From: Alphaproteobacteria bacterium | GTDB taxonomy: Bacteria > Pseudomonadota > Alphaproteobacteria > Paracaedibacterales > VGCI01 | Direction of reading: 5' to 3' | NCBI GenBank assembly: GCA_016869075.1 | Contig: VGEY01000014.1 | Span: 1 to 32,105, forward strand | Length of the DNA stretch: 32,105 nucleotides | Shown: piece after piece, positions 1 through 8,325 of the stretch | Numbering within the stretch: position 1 is the first letter of the stretch | Layout of the letters: every line of letters starts with the position of its first letter | Program-made: the position numbers and the translations under genes | Notes under the pieces: model-generated | Seen by the model: the letters and a program-made list of their open reading frames with translations, nothing else | Told to the model about the DNA's origin: nothing | Databases searched by the model: none

Positions 1-656
1 GCATTTCCGCCAGTTGTTGTTTCTGGATTTCCAAACATAATTCCAATTTTTTGGCGAATTTGGTTAATAAAGATAACCATACATCCTGTTTTTGAAATGG
101 ATCCTGCAAGCTTTCTAAGGGCTTGGCTCATGAGACGTGCTTGAAGACCCATGTGTGAATCTCCCATATCTCCTTCTAATTCAGCCTTTGGAACAAGAGC
201 AGCGACGCTGTCTATAACAAGGACGTCAATGGCACCACTGCGGACGAGGGTGTCAGCAATTTCGAGGGCTTGCTCTCCGGTGTCTGGTTGAGAAATTAAA
301 AGCTCATCAATGTTGACACCTAATTTTTTTGCATAAGCAGGATCAAGAGCGTGCTCAGCATCAATAAAAGCACACGTGCCACCCTTCTTTTGTGCTTCTG
401 CAACTGCATGAAGAGTAAGGGTTGTTTTTCCTGATGATTCAGGACCATACACTTCAATGATACGTCCTTTTGGAAGTCCGCCAATGCCCAGAGCAATATC
501 CAGACCTAAAGATCCTGTGGAGACAACCTCAACTTCAACGGCATTTTCCCGTTGACCTAGACGCATAACTGACCCCTTACCAAATGCCCGTTCAATTTGA
601 GATAGGGCAGCATCTAGAGCTTTTCCTTTATCGCCGCGGGGTGAATCATAGGACAT
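1..656 (-). CDS. recA: RecA recombinase, 5' part (runs off the left edge)
   Basis: RecA forms ATP-dependent filaments on single-stranded DNA, drives homologous pairing and strand exchange, and stimulates LexA-type self-cleavage. About 218 N-terminal residues are visible. The Walker A motif GPESSGKT is at residues 71-78, the catalytic Glu lies in [10 protein letters not shown] (E101), and the loop segment NQIRQKIG is near the window edge. The frame leaves the window within the Thr-Thr-Gly-Gly part of loop L2, so the C-terminal third is not seen. The start ATG at 656 follows a GAAGGAGAA ribosome site. The gene lies 29 bases downstream of cckA on the same strand, so the two may share a transcript. 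Identification is secure from the motifs. Confidence 0.97.
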   Translation of the reverse strand, partial: MSYDSPRGDKGKALDAALSQIERAFGKGSVMRLGQRENAVEVEVVSTGSLGLDIALGIGGLPKGRIIEVYGPESSGKTTLTLHAVAEAQKKGGTCAFIDAEHALDPAYAKKLGVNIDELLISQPDTGEQALEIADTLVRSGAIDVLVIDSVAALVPKAELEGDMGDSHMGLQARLMSQALRKLAGSISKTGCMVIFINQIRQKIGIMFGNPETTTGGN

Positions 657-685
657 GGATTATTCTCCTTCTATTTTGTTATTTC

Positions 686-3022
686 CTAATTTAGTGTTAG
701 CACTTCTTTAACTTTAGACGCTAGGTCTTTTAGCGTAAATGGCTTAGGAAGAAAATGAATTTTTGTATTATGATCTAAATTCTTTCTAAATGTATCTTCT
801 GTATAGCCAGAAATAAAGATAGTTTTTGTCTCAGGATAAAGATCACGTATTTTTTTGCTTAAAGTTGGCCCATCCATTTTTGGCATAACGACGTCTGTTA
901 CTAAGAGATCAAACCGTTCCCCATCAGTTAAAATATTAAGGGCAGATTCCCCACTATCTGCTTCAATAACGCGATAGCCTTTTTCACGTAAAGCACGGGC
1001 ACTAAACATACGAACTGCATCTTCATCTTCAACCAGCAAAATGGTACCACCCCCGGTTAGGTCTCCGGAGGGAGTTTCAATATGAGGGATATGCGTTTCT
1101 TCTTCTCCTGCGTAACGCGGCAGAAGAATTTTAAAGTTGGTCCCTTCATTTATTGTGCTCTCAACGAGGACAAAGCCACCCGTTTGCTTAACAATTCCAT
1201 AGACTGTGGAAAGTCCAAGACCCGTTCCTTCTCCAACTTCCTTTGTAGAAAAGAAGGGCTCAAAAATATGTTCTAAATGTTCTGGATCAATGCCATGGCC
1301 TGTATCAATTACCTCAATCATGACATAATCTCCTTTGGCGACTAAATCATGTCCCATGCGTTGTTGCTTTAAGCATTGGAAATTGCTTGTGCGAATGGTG
1401 AGCGTCCCCCCATTCGTAATGGCGTCTCGCGCGTTCACGACCAGATTGATGATGACTTGCTCAAGCTGGCTGACATCCACCTTAACAGGCCATAAATCTC
1501 GACCATGAATCATTTTTAAGTCAATTCCTGCTCCGATGAGACGACGCAGAAGAGTTGAGAGGTCGGCTAAATTATCTGTAATATGGACAACTTTAGGCTG
1601 CAAAGTTTGTTGACGGGAAAAAGCAAGCAGCTGACGCACAAGGTTTGCAGCACGATTTGCATTTTGCTTAATTTGCATTATGTCAGTATAAGCGGGATCG
1701 TTTGGCAGGTATCGCTGCAGCAGTAAATCACAATATCCAATCATGGCAGTTAGAAGATTGTTAAAATCGTGCGCAATGCCTCCAGCCAGTTGTCCCACAG
1801 CCTGCATTTTCTGCGACTGAATAAACTGACGCTCCAACCGTTTTTTTTCTGAAATGTCAAGGAACTGAAGCATGAGAGCAGGCAAATCATCCTCTTGCAT
1901 TAAATGAGAGACATAGGTTGTTGTATGGATTTTGTCTTCATTAAACCTAATTTCAAAAGGAGAGGGGGGTAAAGCACGCTCAAAGGCTCTGCGAAACTTA
2001 GTTGTCGTTTCTGAACGAATGGCAGGGTCAATCATTTCAAAAAAATCTTGGCGCGGTTTGACATCGCCAACCATCATACTAAAGGCGGGATTATAATCTA
2101 TAATTTGTCCCTCTTCACTGATCATTACAGCAGGAATAGTTGCATCTGAAAAAGCTTGCTTAAACACACCCCCGCTGGCACCCATTGAAAAGAGTCCATC
2201 CGCGCGACAAAAAAGGAGGGGTTGTGATTTAGGGGATGTTAAAGCCAGAACTTTAAAAGGAATGGCATTAGGACTGCGGACAGGAATAATAGCCTTGCCT
2301 TGTTTCCATTCATCGCCCAAAAATCCGTCCAGAGTGGTTCCTAAAAGCTGCTCCCGTGGTAAACCAAGCCACCGACAAAATGTTGTATTGGCTCCGGTAA
2401 TAATGCCGCTTGTGTTCGTGTATACAAGGGCAATGGGGGCCTTATCTATAAAGGATTCAAGGAGTGAGCAGGTATTTTTTAATTGTGTATGATTTGAAAA
2501 GTGGGAGGTAATATCCCTCAGAGCTACCATGAGCCCCTTGCGTCCAAAGTATCCTCCCAGGTCGAGAGGTGCAGTTGCAATAAGCCACCATTTTTGGTCA
2601 GAGCCTGACCCACCTGTTACTAAAATTTCTCCTCGCCGACGTTCTTCAATCATAGCTTTGAGTTGAGCAATTTCTGAAGTGGCAGAAAGGCGCTGTAAAA
2701 TTTTTCTTAAAAATTCCTCTTGATTTGGGTATGTGTTGGGATGCGTCGTCCAAATAGTTTTCCCAGATTCATCAAAAATAGCTTCTTCAATGGCGGGGGT
2801 TAAAGTCGAGATCCCTGCATGAATTAACTTCAGTTTGTGCTTGTGAATGCTCTGATGTTTATTGGCATAAATCCAATAAGCGAGAGTTGCAACAGTTACA
2901 AGACCGAGAGAAACGAGACATAACCATTCTAAAACGGACGTTGCATGGGTGCTTAAATAGCTAAAGGAACCACACCAAACAAAAGTTCCAAAAATAATAA
3001 GAAGTGAGCCTATTTGTGGCAT
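686..3022 (-). CDS. cckA: Hybrid histidine kinase CckA
   Basis: CckA is the membrane hybrid kinase that passes phosphate through ChpT to the master cell-cycle regulator CtrA in Alphaproteobacteria. The 778-residue protein has two N-terminal membrane segments (about 5-25 and 32-52), PAS-like sensor regions (about 180-400), a dimerisation domain with the phospho-acceptor His418 in GGIAHDFNN, an ATPase domain with N box (N526/N530), DTGHG (573-577) and GEGTGLGLS (from 597), and a C-terminal receiver domain from about residue 660 with Asp710 in TDVVMPKMDGP. The order and the receiver domain fit CckA rather than an ordinary hybrid kinase. The start overlaps the end of terC by 13 bases and recA follows after 29 bases, so terC-cckA-recA may be one transcription unit. 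No chpT or ctrA is visible here. Confidence 0.93.
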   Translation of the reverse strand: MPQIGSLLIIFGTFVWCGSFSYLSTHATSVLEWLCLVSLGLVTVATLAYWIYANKHQSIHKHKLKLIHAGISTLTPAIEEAIFDESGKTIWTTHPNTYPNQEEFLRKILQRLSATSEIAQLKAMIEERRRGEILVTGGSGSDQKWWLIATAPLDLGGYFGRKGLMVALRDITSHFSNHTQLKNTCSLLESFIDKAPIALVYTNTSGIITGANTTFCRWLGLPREQLLGTTLDGFLGDEWKQGKAIIPVRSPNAIPFKVLALTSPKSQPLLFCRADGLFSMGASGGVFKQAFSDATIPAVMISEEGQIIDYNPAFSMMVGDVKPRQDFFEMIDPAIRSETTTKFRRAFERALPPSPFEIRFNEDKIHTTTYVSHLMQEDDLPALMLQFLDISEKKRLERQFIQSQKMQAVGQLAGGIAHDFNNLLTAMIGYCDLLLQRYLPNDPAYTDIMQIKQNANRAANLVRQLLAFSRQQTLQPKVVHITDNLADLSTLLRRLIGAGIDLKMIHGRDLWPVKVDVSQLEQVIINLVVNARDAITNGGTLTIRTSNFQCLKQQRMGHDLVAKGDYVMIEVIDTGHGIDPEHLEHIFEPFFSTKEVGEGTGLGLSTVYGIVKQTGGFVLVESTINEGTNFKILLPRYAGEEETHIPHIETPSGDLTGGGTILLVEDEDAVRMFSARALREKGYRVIEADSGESALNILTDGERFDLLVTDVVMPKMDGPTLSKKIRDLYPETKTIFISGYTEDTFRKNLDHNTKIHFLPKPFTLKDLASKVKEVLTLN

Positions 3023-3954
3023 TCAGTACCCCTATAAAAGTAAGAGAGAGCCATGCTCCCTCCTAGAATCAATAAGATAACAAATAAGGAAAAGTTTGTT
3101 GGAATTTTGCAGAAATCAACTACAATCATTTTTAATCCAACAAAGCATAAAATCAATGCAACTCCTGGTTTTAGATAGTAAAATTTTTCAATTGCATCTG
3201 CCAATAGGAAATAAAGAGACCTCAAGCCTAATATTGCAAAAACATTTGAGGTGTAGACGATGAAAGGATCCAGCGTTATAGCAAATATTGCAGGAATAGA
3301 GTCAATGGCAAAAATAACATCCGAGCATTCAACAAGAACTAATGCCAAAAAGAGGGGCGTTGCTTTCCATCGGGCTGGTTTATGCGTCGTGCGACTCCAT
3401 AAATTTTGTCCGTCGAGTTTAGGGGTTAAAGGCACATAACGTCTTATAAAAACAATAAGGGGATGTTTTTCTAGGTCGAGAGGTTTTTCCTTCATCAGAA
3501 GAGTTTTAATGCCTGTGAAAATTAAGAAGGCACCCAATATATAAATGATGGGATGGAAATATGAAATAAGAGCAATCCCAAACCAAATCATGAGACCACG
3601 TAAAGCAAGAGCGCCAAAAATTCCCCAAAAAAGCACACGATGTTGATATTTTAAGGGAATGGAGAGTTTTCGAAAAATGAGGGAGAATACAAAAATATTG
3701 TCAATGCTCAAAGACTTTTCAACAATGTATCCAGTTAAAAATTCGACACTCTTGGGAGCACCTGTAAAGGCATAAAGCCCAAGGGCAAATCCGAGCGAAA
3801 TAACAACCCAGACTACAGACCATTTTAAAGCTTCACGCGGGGCAACTTCATGAGCCTCCTTGTGAAAGACTTTTAAATCCAACCACAGCATAACCAAAAT
3901 AAGGGCGTTAAAGACAACCCAAAAGAAGGGTGTTGTTTGCATTAAAGATTCCAT
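3010..3954 (-). CDS. TerC/Alx family integral membrane protein
   Basis: TerC/Alx proteins are multi-pass inner-membrane proteins. Members are linked to manganese export, to metal loading of exported proteins, and historically to tellurite resistance. This 314-residue protein has about eight to nine hydrophobic segments and the family's two conserved acidic motifs: EKSLSIDNIFVFS (E79, D85) and VLVECSDVIFAIDSIPA (E209, D212, D218). Its length is normal for Alx-type members. The ATG at 3954 was used; a second ATG four codons on is also possible because the ribosome site is weak for both. No Mn-sensing yybP-ykoY element fits into the 77-base gap to arfB. No other tellurite genes are nearby, so a resistance role is not supported by context. 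Confidence 0.9.
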   Translation of the reverse strand: MESLMQTTPFFWVVFNALILVMLWLDLKVFHKEAHEVAPREALKWSVVWVVISLGFALGLYAFTGAPKSVEFLTGYIVEKSLSIDNIFVFSLIFRKLSIPLKYQHRVLFWGIFGALALRGLMIWFGIALISYFHPIIYILGAFLIFTGIKTLLMKEKPLDLEKHPLIVFIRRYVPLTPKLDGQNLWSRTTHKPARWKATPLFLALVLVECSDVIFAIDSIPAIFAITLDPFIVYTSNVFAILGLRSLYFLLADAIEKFYYLKPGVALILCFVGLKMIVVDFCKIPTNFSLFVILLILGGSMALSYFYRGTECHK

Positions 3955-4031
3955 TTTTTATCCGTGCTATTTTGTTGTTAATAAATTTATCATAGACTTG
4001 AATTTAGAGAAGAACCAGAGGGCTTAATATT

Positions 4032-4460
4032 ATGCAAATCACTCAGTCGCTTCTTATTGACGAAAGGGAGATTCATGAGTCTTTTGTGCGTGCCAGTGGT
4101 CCCGGTGGACAAAATGTCAATAAAGTTTCAACAGCCGTGCAAATTCGTTTTGATGTCATAAACTCACCCTCTTTGCCGGAAGAAGTGAAACGGTGTTTGG
4201 TGGCTCTTGCGGGGAGTCGGCTTACTAAAGAAGGTGTTCTTCTTATTACGGCGCAGCGCTTTCGCACACAAGATCAAAATCGCAAGGAAGCGCGCCGTCG
4301 TCTTGCAGAATTAATTTTACGAGCAACCATTCCTTCGAAAAGGCGCATCGCGACAAAACCCACAGCAGCTTCTCGGCGGACACGCCTTGCCTCTAAGGCC
4401 CATCGCAGTGACATAAAACGCGGACGTAAAAATATGCATGGGCAAGAAGATGAGGAATAA
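4032..4460 (+). CDS. arfB: Alternative ribosome-rescue factor ArfB (peptidyl-tRNA hydrolase)
   Basis: ArfB (YaeJ, the ICT1 homologue) enters ribosomes stalled on mRNA without a stop codon and hydrolyses the peptidyl-tRNA with its GGQ loop. The 142-residue protein shows ASGPGGQNVNKVSTAV with GGQ at 25-27. Its basic, disordered C-terminal tail (about 105-135, rich in Arg and Lys) is the part that binds the empty mRNA channel in this family. Its small size and the tail distinguish it from release factors RF1 and RF2. The gene is divergent from terC, with 77 bases between them. A purine-rich AGAGGG stretch sits upstream of the ATG. Confidence 0.93.
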   Translation: MQITQSLLIDEREIHESFVRASGPGGQNVNKVSTAVQIRFDVINSPSLPEEVKRCLVALAGSRLTKEGVLLITAQRFRTQDQNRKEARRRLAELILRATIPSKRRIATKPTAASRRTRLASKAHRSDIKRGRKNMHGQEDEE

Positions 4461-4510
4461 AAGAGGGATATTTTTAAAAAAATAGGCTTTCTCAAAACCA
4501 TATAAATCGA

Positions 4511-4539
4511 TTCAAAACTTACAGAATTTATGCTATAAA
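4511..4539 (+). promoter_or_regulatory. Predicted sigma70-type promoter of the 4587 gene
   Basis: TTCAAA (4511-4516) and TATAAA (4534-4539) are separated by 17 bases. This places transcription start about 40 bases before the ATG at 4587. The match is by eye only. Confidence 0.5.
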
Positions 4540-4586
4540 GAAAACTGTCTATTACGCAAAAAAATATAACAAAAGGAACATGAATC

Positions 4587-5240
4587 ATGAGGCTATTTTT
4601 AAAAATATCGGCTGTTACTTTTTTTGGTTTGTTATCAGCTTCTGGAGCAGATGCTCCTTTAGCAGAACAAGCCCCTTTAACACCGAGGACAAGCGCTCTT
4701 CGTGAATTTTTACATGAAGTGGCAGATGAAAAATTTGGTTTAAATCTTAAAACTGACTCAGAAAAACAAAGAACTGTTTTAAGAGCAGAAAATCCAGAAA
4801 ATAAAAATCTTCTTATAGGTCTTTTTCCACAAGGCACCAAATCAGGTCAAATTGTTTCTTTTATTGAAAGTATTGCCAATGGCTCAGTCCAATATCCTAT
4901 TACAGAAGCTAACACTGGTGATGGCCCTGATGTTCCACCATCTAAAGTTTCGCGCATTATTAGTGATCAAGAGAATCAGCGTTTTTTAATTTTAAGTTTC
5001 ATTGTACCAGAGCCTCAATCCCCTCAAGCAGCGGTTGCTCCAGTACCGAGCCCATCCACTTCAGAACCAGAGAGACCTCATTATGACATTCTCCTCGAAA
5101 GACTAGAGGGTTTTCTTGCAAAGGCGCAGGTAGATGTTCAAGTACAAGCTAAGCGATTGGAAGGGTTTGGTCAGAAAGCCGGAAAAGACCTGGAAAAGGC
5201 GGGGCAAAATATTAGGAAAGTTTTTAAAAAAGGATGGTAG
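4587..5240 (+). CDS. Exported protein of unknown function
   Basis: I do not recognise this 217-residue protein. It begins with a typical signal peptide: basic MRLFLK, a hydrophobic stretch, then a likely cleavage after ADA at residue 23, so it should be exported to the periplasm or beyond. The middle (about 30-135) looks like a small mixed alpha/beta domain. A Pro/Ser/Ala linker (about 145-163) follows. The C-terminal 50 residues form a charged helix with two RLEGF repeats and a basic end (FKKGW). An AAAGGA ribosome site precedes the ATG. It sits alone between a promoter at 4511-4539 and a hairpin terminator at 5272-5302, so it appears monocistronic. The layout suggests a globular domain tethered to an amphipathic helix that might contact membrane or cell wall; this is inference. 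Confidence 0.75.
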   Translation: MRLFLKISAVTFFGLLSASGADAPLAEQAPLTPRTSALREFLHEVADEKFGLNLKTDSEKQRTVLRAENPENKNLLIGLFPQGTKSGQIVSFIESIANGSVQYPITEANTGDGPDVPPSKVSRIISDQENQRFLILSFIVPEPQSPQAAVAPVPSPSTSEPERPHYDILLERLEGFLAKAQVDVQVQAKRLEGFGQKAGKDLEKAGQNIRKVFKKGW

Positions 5241-5271
5241 GGAAATATTTTTTAAGAATTATATTTTAAAC

Positions 5272-5302
5272 AAAACGGCATCTTTTGATGCCGTTTTATC
5301 TT
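5272..5302 (+). terminator. Rho-independent terminator-like hairpin
   Basis: An 11-base-pair perfect stem (5272-5282 with 5287-5297) closes a TTTT loop; the arms begin AAAACGGC and end GCCGTTTT. The T-run lies in the 3' arm. It sits just after the 4587 gene and before the 3' end of the minus-strand gene at 5345, so it may act in both directions. Confidence 0.8.
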
Positions 5303-5344
5303 CATAGCATTTTAAAGATTATTCCGATGGTTTGCGTGCGCTCG

Positions 5345-5542
5345 TTAAAAAATCGCGTAGGCGAGTGCTCCCCCAACAACGATGGTCCAGGAAATAAGCC
5401 AGGTAAACCACTTCATGGCAGGCATAAGATTATCATTGGCAGAAGATTGAATAATTTGAAAAATCATTCCCCTTGTTGGATCTGACATCGTTCTTTCATT
5501 CCTCGATCCTGAAACATGGGGCGTTGTGTTCACATCACTCAT
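5345..5542 (-). CDS. Small single-pass membrane protein coupled to gltA
   Basis: I do not recognise this 65-residue protein. Residues 1-42 are polar and the last 22 residues (about 44-65) form one hydrophobic segment ending at the C-terminus, consistent with a tail-anchored inner-membrane peptide. The evidence that it is real is its start: the ATG overlaps the gltA stop codon (TAATG), and the preceding bases give a near-perfect AGGAGG ribosome site inside the last gltA codons. A second possible start lies at Met19. Transcription from the gltA promoter and termination at the 5272-5302 hairpin are likely. Its role is unknown. Confidence 0.7.
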   Translation of the reverse strand: MSDVNTTPHVSGSRNERTMSDPTRGMIFQIIQSSANDNLMPAMKWFTWLISWTIVVGGALAYAIF

Positions 5543-6861
5543 TAATTTTCCTCCTGACGTTTATCAATGGGGATATAATCCCTATAAGGTTTACCAACAT
5601 ATAACTGACGGGGACGGCCTATTTTTTGCATAGGATCTGCAATCATTTCCTTCCATTGAGAAATCCATCCCACAGTTCTTGCGACTGCAAATAAGACAGT
5701 AAACATGGAAACAGGAATGTTCATGGCTTTAAAAATGATGCCGGAATAAAAATCTACGTTTGGATAAAGCTTCTTTTCAATGAAGTACTCATCTGCAAGC
5801 GCAACGCGCTCAAGCTCAAGGGCAAGTTGAAGGATAGGATTATCCTTAATACCAAGTTCTTCGAGAATTTCATGGCAGGACTGACGCAAGACAGTTGCAC
5901 GCGGGTCATAACTTTTATAAACGCGGTGTCCAAATCCCATCAAGCGGAAAGGATCATTTTTATCTTTGGCTCTTTGAATAAATTCAGGGATACGATCAAT
6001 GCTTCCGATTTCTTCAAGCATGCCCAAAACTGCTTCATTTGCGCCGCCATGTGCAGGTCCCCATAGGGCCGCGATTCCTGCTGCAATACAAGCAAAAGGG
6101 TTTGCTCCGCTTGAGCCTGCAAGACGAATGGTTGAGGTAGAGGCATTTTGCTCATGATCTGCATGAAGAATAAGAATGCGATCCAACGCCTTGGCCCAAA
6201 TAGGATTAATTTCATAAGGAGCTGTTGGCGTTGAAAACATCATATAAATCATATTCTGTGCATAAGAAAGATGATTCTGAGGGTACACAAATGGTTGGCC
6301 AATGGAATATTTGTAAGCCATAGCAGCCAACGTTGGCATTTTTGCAATAAGGCGTAAGGCAGCAATATGGCGTTGTGCCGGGTCCTGGATATCTAAGCTG
6401 TCGTGATAAAAGGAGGACAAGGCTCCGACAACACCCACCATAACGGCCATTGGGTGTGCATCGCGCCGGAATCCTCTGTAAAAAGAAATAACTTGCTCAT
6501 GAACAAGGGTGTGCTTGTTAATGGAGAGAACAAAGTCGTCTTTTTGCTTTTTAGAAGGGAGATCTCCGTAGAGAAGGAGGTAAGCAACCTCCATAAAGTC
6601 GCTTTTTTCAGCCAATTGTTCTATGGGATATCCGCGGTAAAGCAGAATTCCTTTCTCACCATCAATAAAGGTAATCTCTGACTTGCAGCTGGCCGTAGAC
6701 ATGAATCCAGGATCAAACGTAAAAAGACCTGTTTTCTTATGTAGTTCTTGGAGATCAAGGACTCCAGGGCCGTCTGTTCCAAAATAAACGGGAAGATCAA
6801 TGGTTTTGTCTTGGTAGCTCAAGCGAGCAACATGTTGGGTCTTGGGTGCCACCATGGTCAT
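5542..6861 (-). CDS. gltA: Citrate synthase
   Basis: Citrate synthase condenses acetyl-CoA and oxaloacetate at the entry to the TCA cycle. With the start at 6861 the protein is 439 residues, normal for the hexameric bacterial type. Active-site residues are all visible: His236 in [10 protein letters not shown], His271 in GPAHGGAN, His312 in GFGHRVYK and Asp370 in NVDFYSG. The reading frame stays open 40 codons further upstream, but that stretch has no family similarity. ATG 6861 has a GGGAAG ribosome site 6 bases before it, so this start was chosen. A possible promoter lies at 6932-6960 and a small membrane-protein gene overlaps the stop codon. Confidence 0.96.
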   Translation of the reverse strand: MTMVAPKTQHVARLSYQDKTIDLPVYFGTDGPGVLDLQELHKKTGLFTFDPGFMSTASCKSEITFIDGEKGILLYRGYPIEQLAEKSDFMEVAYLLLYGDLPSKKQKDDFVLSINKHTLVHEQVISFYRGFRRDAHPMAVMVGVVGALSSFYHDSLDIQDPAQRHIAALRLIAKMPTLAAMAYKYSIGQPFVYPQNHLSYAQNMIYMMFSTPTAPYEINPIWAKALDRILILHADHEQNASTSTIRLAGSSGANPFACIAAGIAALWGPAHGGANEAVLGMLEEIGSIDRIPEFIQRAKDKNDPFRLMGFGHRVYKSYDPRATVLRQSCHEILEELGIKDNPILQLALELERVALADEYFIEKKLYPNVDFYSGIIFKAMNIPVSMFTVLFAVARTVGWISQWKEMIADPMQKIGRPRQLYVGKPYRDYIPIDKRQEEN

Positions 6862-7366
6862 TTTACTTCCCTTTAAACTCTTATTCGACAGCAGATGGGC
6901 TGTATTATTGGTAAAAATGATACGAAAGAGTATCCTACCATTTCCAATTTTAACGCTCAAAGGTAAAGGAATCAATAACACGTGTACATTTTTGGAAAAT
7001 ACGTGTTTTAATCCTTATATGGTGTTACTCTTTTGTTGCTCAAATTACATTTAAGGAAAATGCAAGAAGTTATTTATATTTGAATAATTTGTAAACTACA
7101 TTTTTAATTTACATCCTTATTGTTTTTTTGTTTTCTTGAAAATTGAGAAATGCATTATTATATGTTAATTATGTTGATATATTTAGTTTAGATTCTCGTA
7201 AAATAGTTCAGATCAGAAAATTTTAAAAATAAAAAAATTTATATATTCATTAAGTTGCTTATTGGTAAATTGCGGGGCATTATTAACCTCAACTTTGCTA
7301 GGAGCTGAATTTTAATTCGAGTATAAGCCTAGCTTTCATAAAAGACATGAGTCAAAAGAATCTTCG
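6862..7366. other. 505-base AT-rich spacer between divergent genes
   Basis: No convincing gene is visible. It contains the candidate gltA promoter near its left end. A 7-base inverted repeat (AACACGT at 6977-6983, ACGTGTT at 7001-7007) lies just upstream of that promoter and could be an operator. A weak plus-strand promoter-like pair (TTGAAA 7136-7141, TATATG 7159-7164, 17-base spacing) could serve the gene at 7367. An AGGAG at 7300-7304 has no ATG in the right frame at a useful distance. Confidence 0.5.
6932..6960 (-). promoter_or_regulatory. Candidate gltA promoter
   Basis: On the minus strand TTGAGC (6960-6955) and TAGGAT (6937-6932) are 17 bases apart. This puts the start of transcription about 65 bases upstream of the gltA ATG at 6861. 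Found by eye. Confidence 0.4.
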
Positions 7367-8272
7367 TTGGATGAGTCACCAGTTCCTTTGTCAGATTCGA
7401 TGGATATCGAAATAGCGCCTCAAGAGCAAGCACCTGCTCATGTAAAGATTATTGAATATATAAATAAACCAGCAGTAAAAAACTCAATCATTATTACGAT
7501 GAATTTAAGAAAAGACATCCCTGTCTCAGCTAATAACAAGCGTAAAAGGGATGAAATGATAGAAGAAACAGATCCTATTTTTATAGGTCGGGTAATAGAG
7601 AAAGAATCTGAAGAGAGTCTGCAGGAAGTGCAAGAGGAGTACAGTGAGGAAATCCTGAAAAATCAAAATTTAGAAGAAAAAGGACCCAAACATAAAAAAC
7701 TTAATGAGGTCCAACTCAAAATAATAGAAAAGGAGGCAAAAGAATTACTTGTTGTGAGTCAAGAAGCTTTGCCAGAAGATTGGGATAATTACGCTAAGGT
7801 GATAGCTGAAAAAGTGGGTCGCTTACCCGCAAATATGAGAAGTGCATTTAAAAAATTTCAAGCAGAAACAAAGAATCAGGAAATAAAAACGGTTTATAGT
7901 AATCTTTCAAAAGCAGCTAAGCGAATTGCAGCTAGAACACACCGCTTAAAGCCAAAAGAAGAGAAGCATGACACTCATTTAACACCTGATCAGGTTAAGA
8001 CAATAAAAGAGAGGGTAGAAGAATTCAATAGAAAAGGTATTCTTTTAACAAGTAAAAATTCTCAAGAATATATTATACAAATAGCCCATGAAATTGGTTG
8101 TCCACCACAAAAATTGAGAACAAGAATGCCCATGCTTTCAGTTGAGGAAAGTAATGAAGAGTTATCTGAAATGTATAAGATTTTGGGTAAGGCTGCTAGT
8201 GCGATAGAAGCTAAATTAAGAAGAACAGGGAAAGCAAGTGAACCCGCTTTAAAAAGGCAAAGAACGGATTAG
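7367..8272 (+). CDS. Charged protein with two copies of a helical module; unknown function
   Basis: I do not recognise this 301-residue protein. It has no signal peptide and no membrane segment. Residues 1-50 are mixed, 51-110 are very acidic, and two roughly 82-residue helical modules follow, at 112-193 and 205-287. They align along their whole length: LNEVQLKIIEKEAKE with LTPDQVKTIKERVEE, then IAEKVGRLPANMRSAFKKF with IAHEIGCPPQKLRTRMPML, then LSKAAKRIAARTHR with LGKAASAIEAKLRR. Basic clusters NKRKRDE (57-63) and LKRQRTD (295-301) resemble eukaryotic nuclear localisation signals. The start is uncertain. TTG 7367 is only a guess, ATG 7400 (residue 12) lacks a clear ribosome site, and the frame is open back to 7316. 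The modules resemble small helix-turn-helix-like folds, which is inference. Confidence 0.7.
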   Translation: MDESPVPLSDSMDIEIAPQEQAPAHVKIIEYINKPAVKNSIIITMNLRKDIPVSANNKRKRDEMIEETDPIFIGRVIEKESEESLQEVQEEYSEEILKNQNLEEKGPKHKKLNEVQLKIIEKEAKELLVVSQEALPEDWDNYAKVIAEKVGRLPANMRSAFKKFQAETKNQEIKTVYSNLSKAAKRIAARTHRLKPKEEKHDTHLTPDQVKTIKERVEEFNRKGILLTSKNSQEYIIQIAHEIGCPPQKLRTRMPMLSVEESNEELSEMYKILGKAASAIEAKLRRTGKASEPALKRQRTD

Positions 8273-8325
8273 GGATCCTCATACATTCACGACGTTTTAA
8301 TGTCTTGTTCGAACATTTCTTTTAT

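Noticed and set aside
3955..4031. Manganese (yybP-ykoY) riboswitch upstream of terC
   Set aside because: The gap is only 77 bases and shared with divergent arfB; no conserved core or fitting stems were seen.
5827..6681. Plus- and minus-strand ORFs inside gltA
   Set aside because: They are shadows of the conserved citrate synthase frame, with no independent start signals.
6862..6981. Forty-residue N-terminal extension of citrate synthase
   Set aside because: It has no family similarity, and the ATG at 6861 has a good ribosome site and gives the normal length. The candidate promoter also lies within this stretch.
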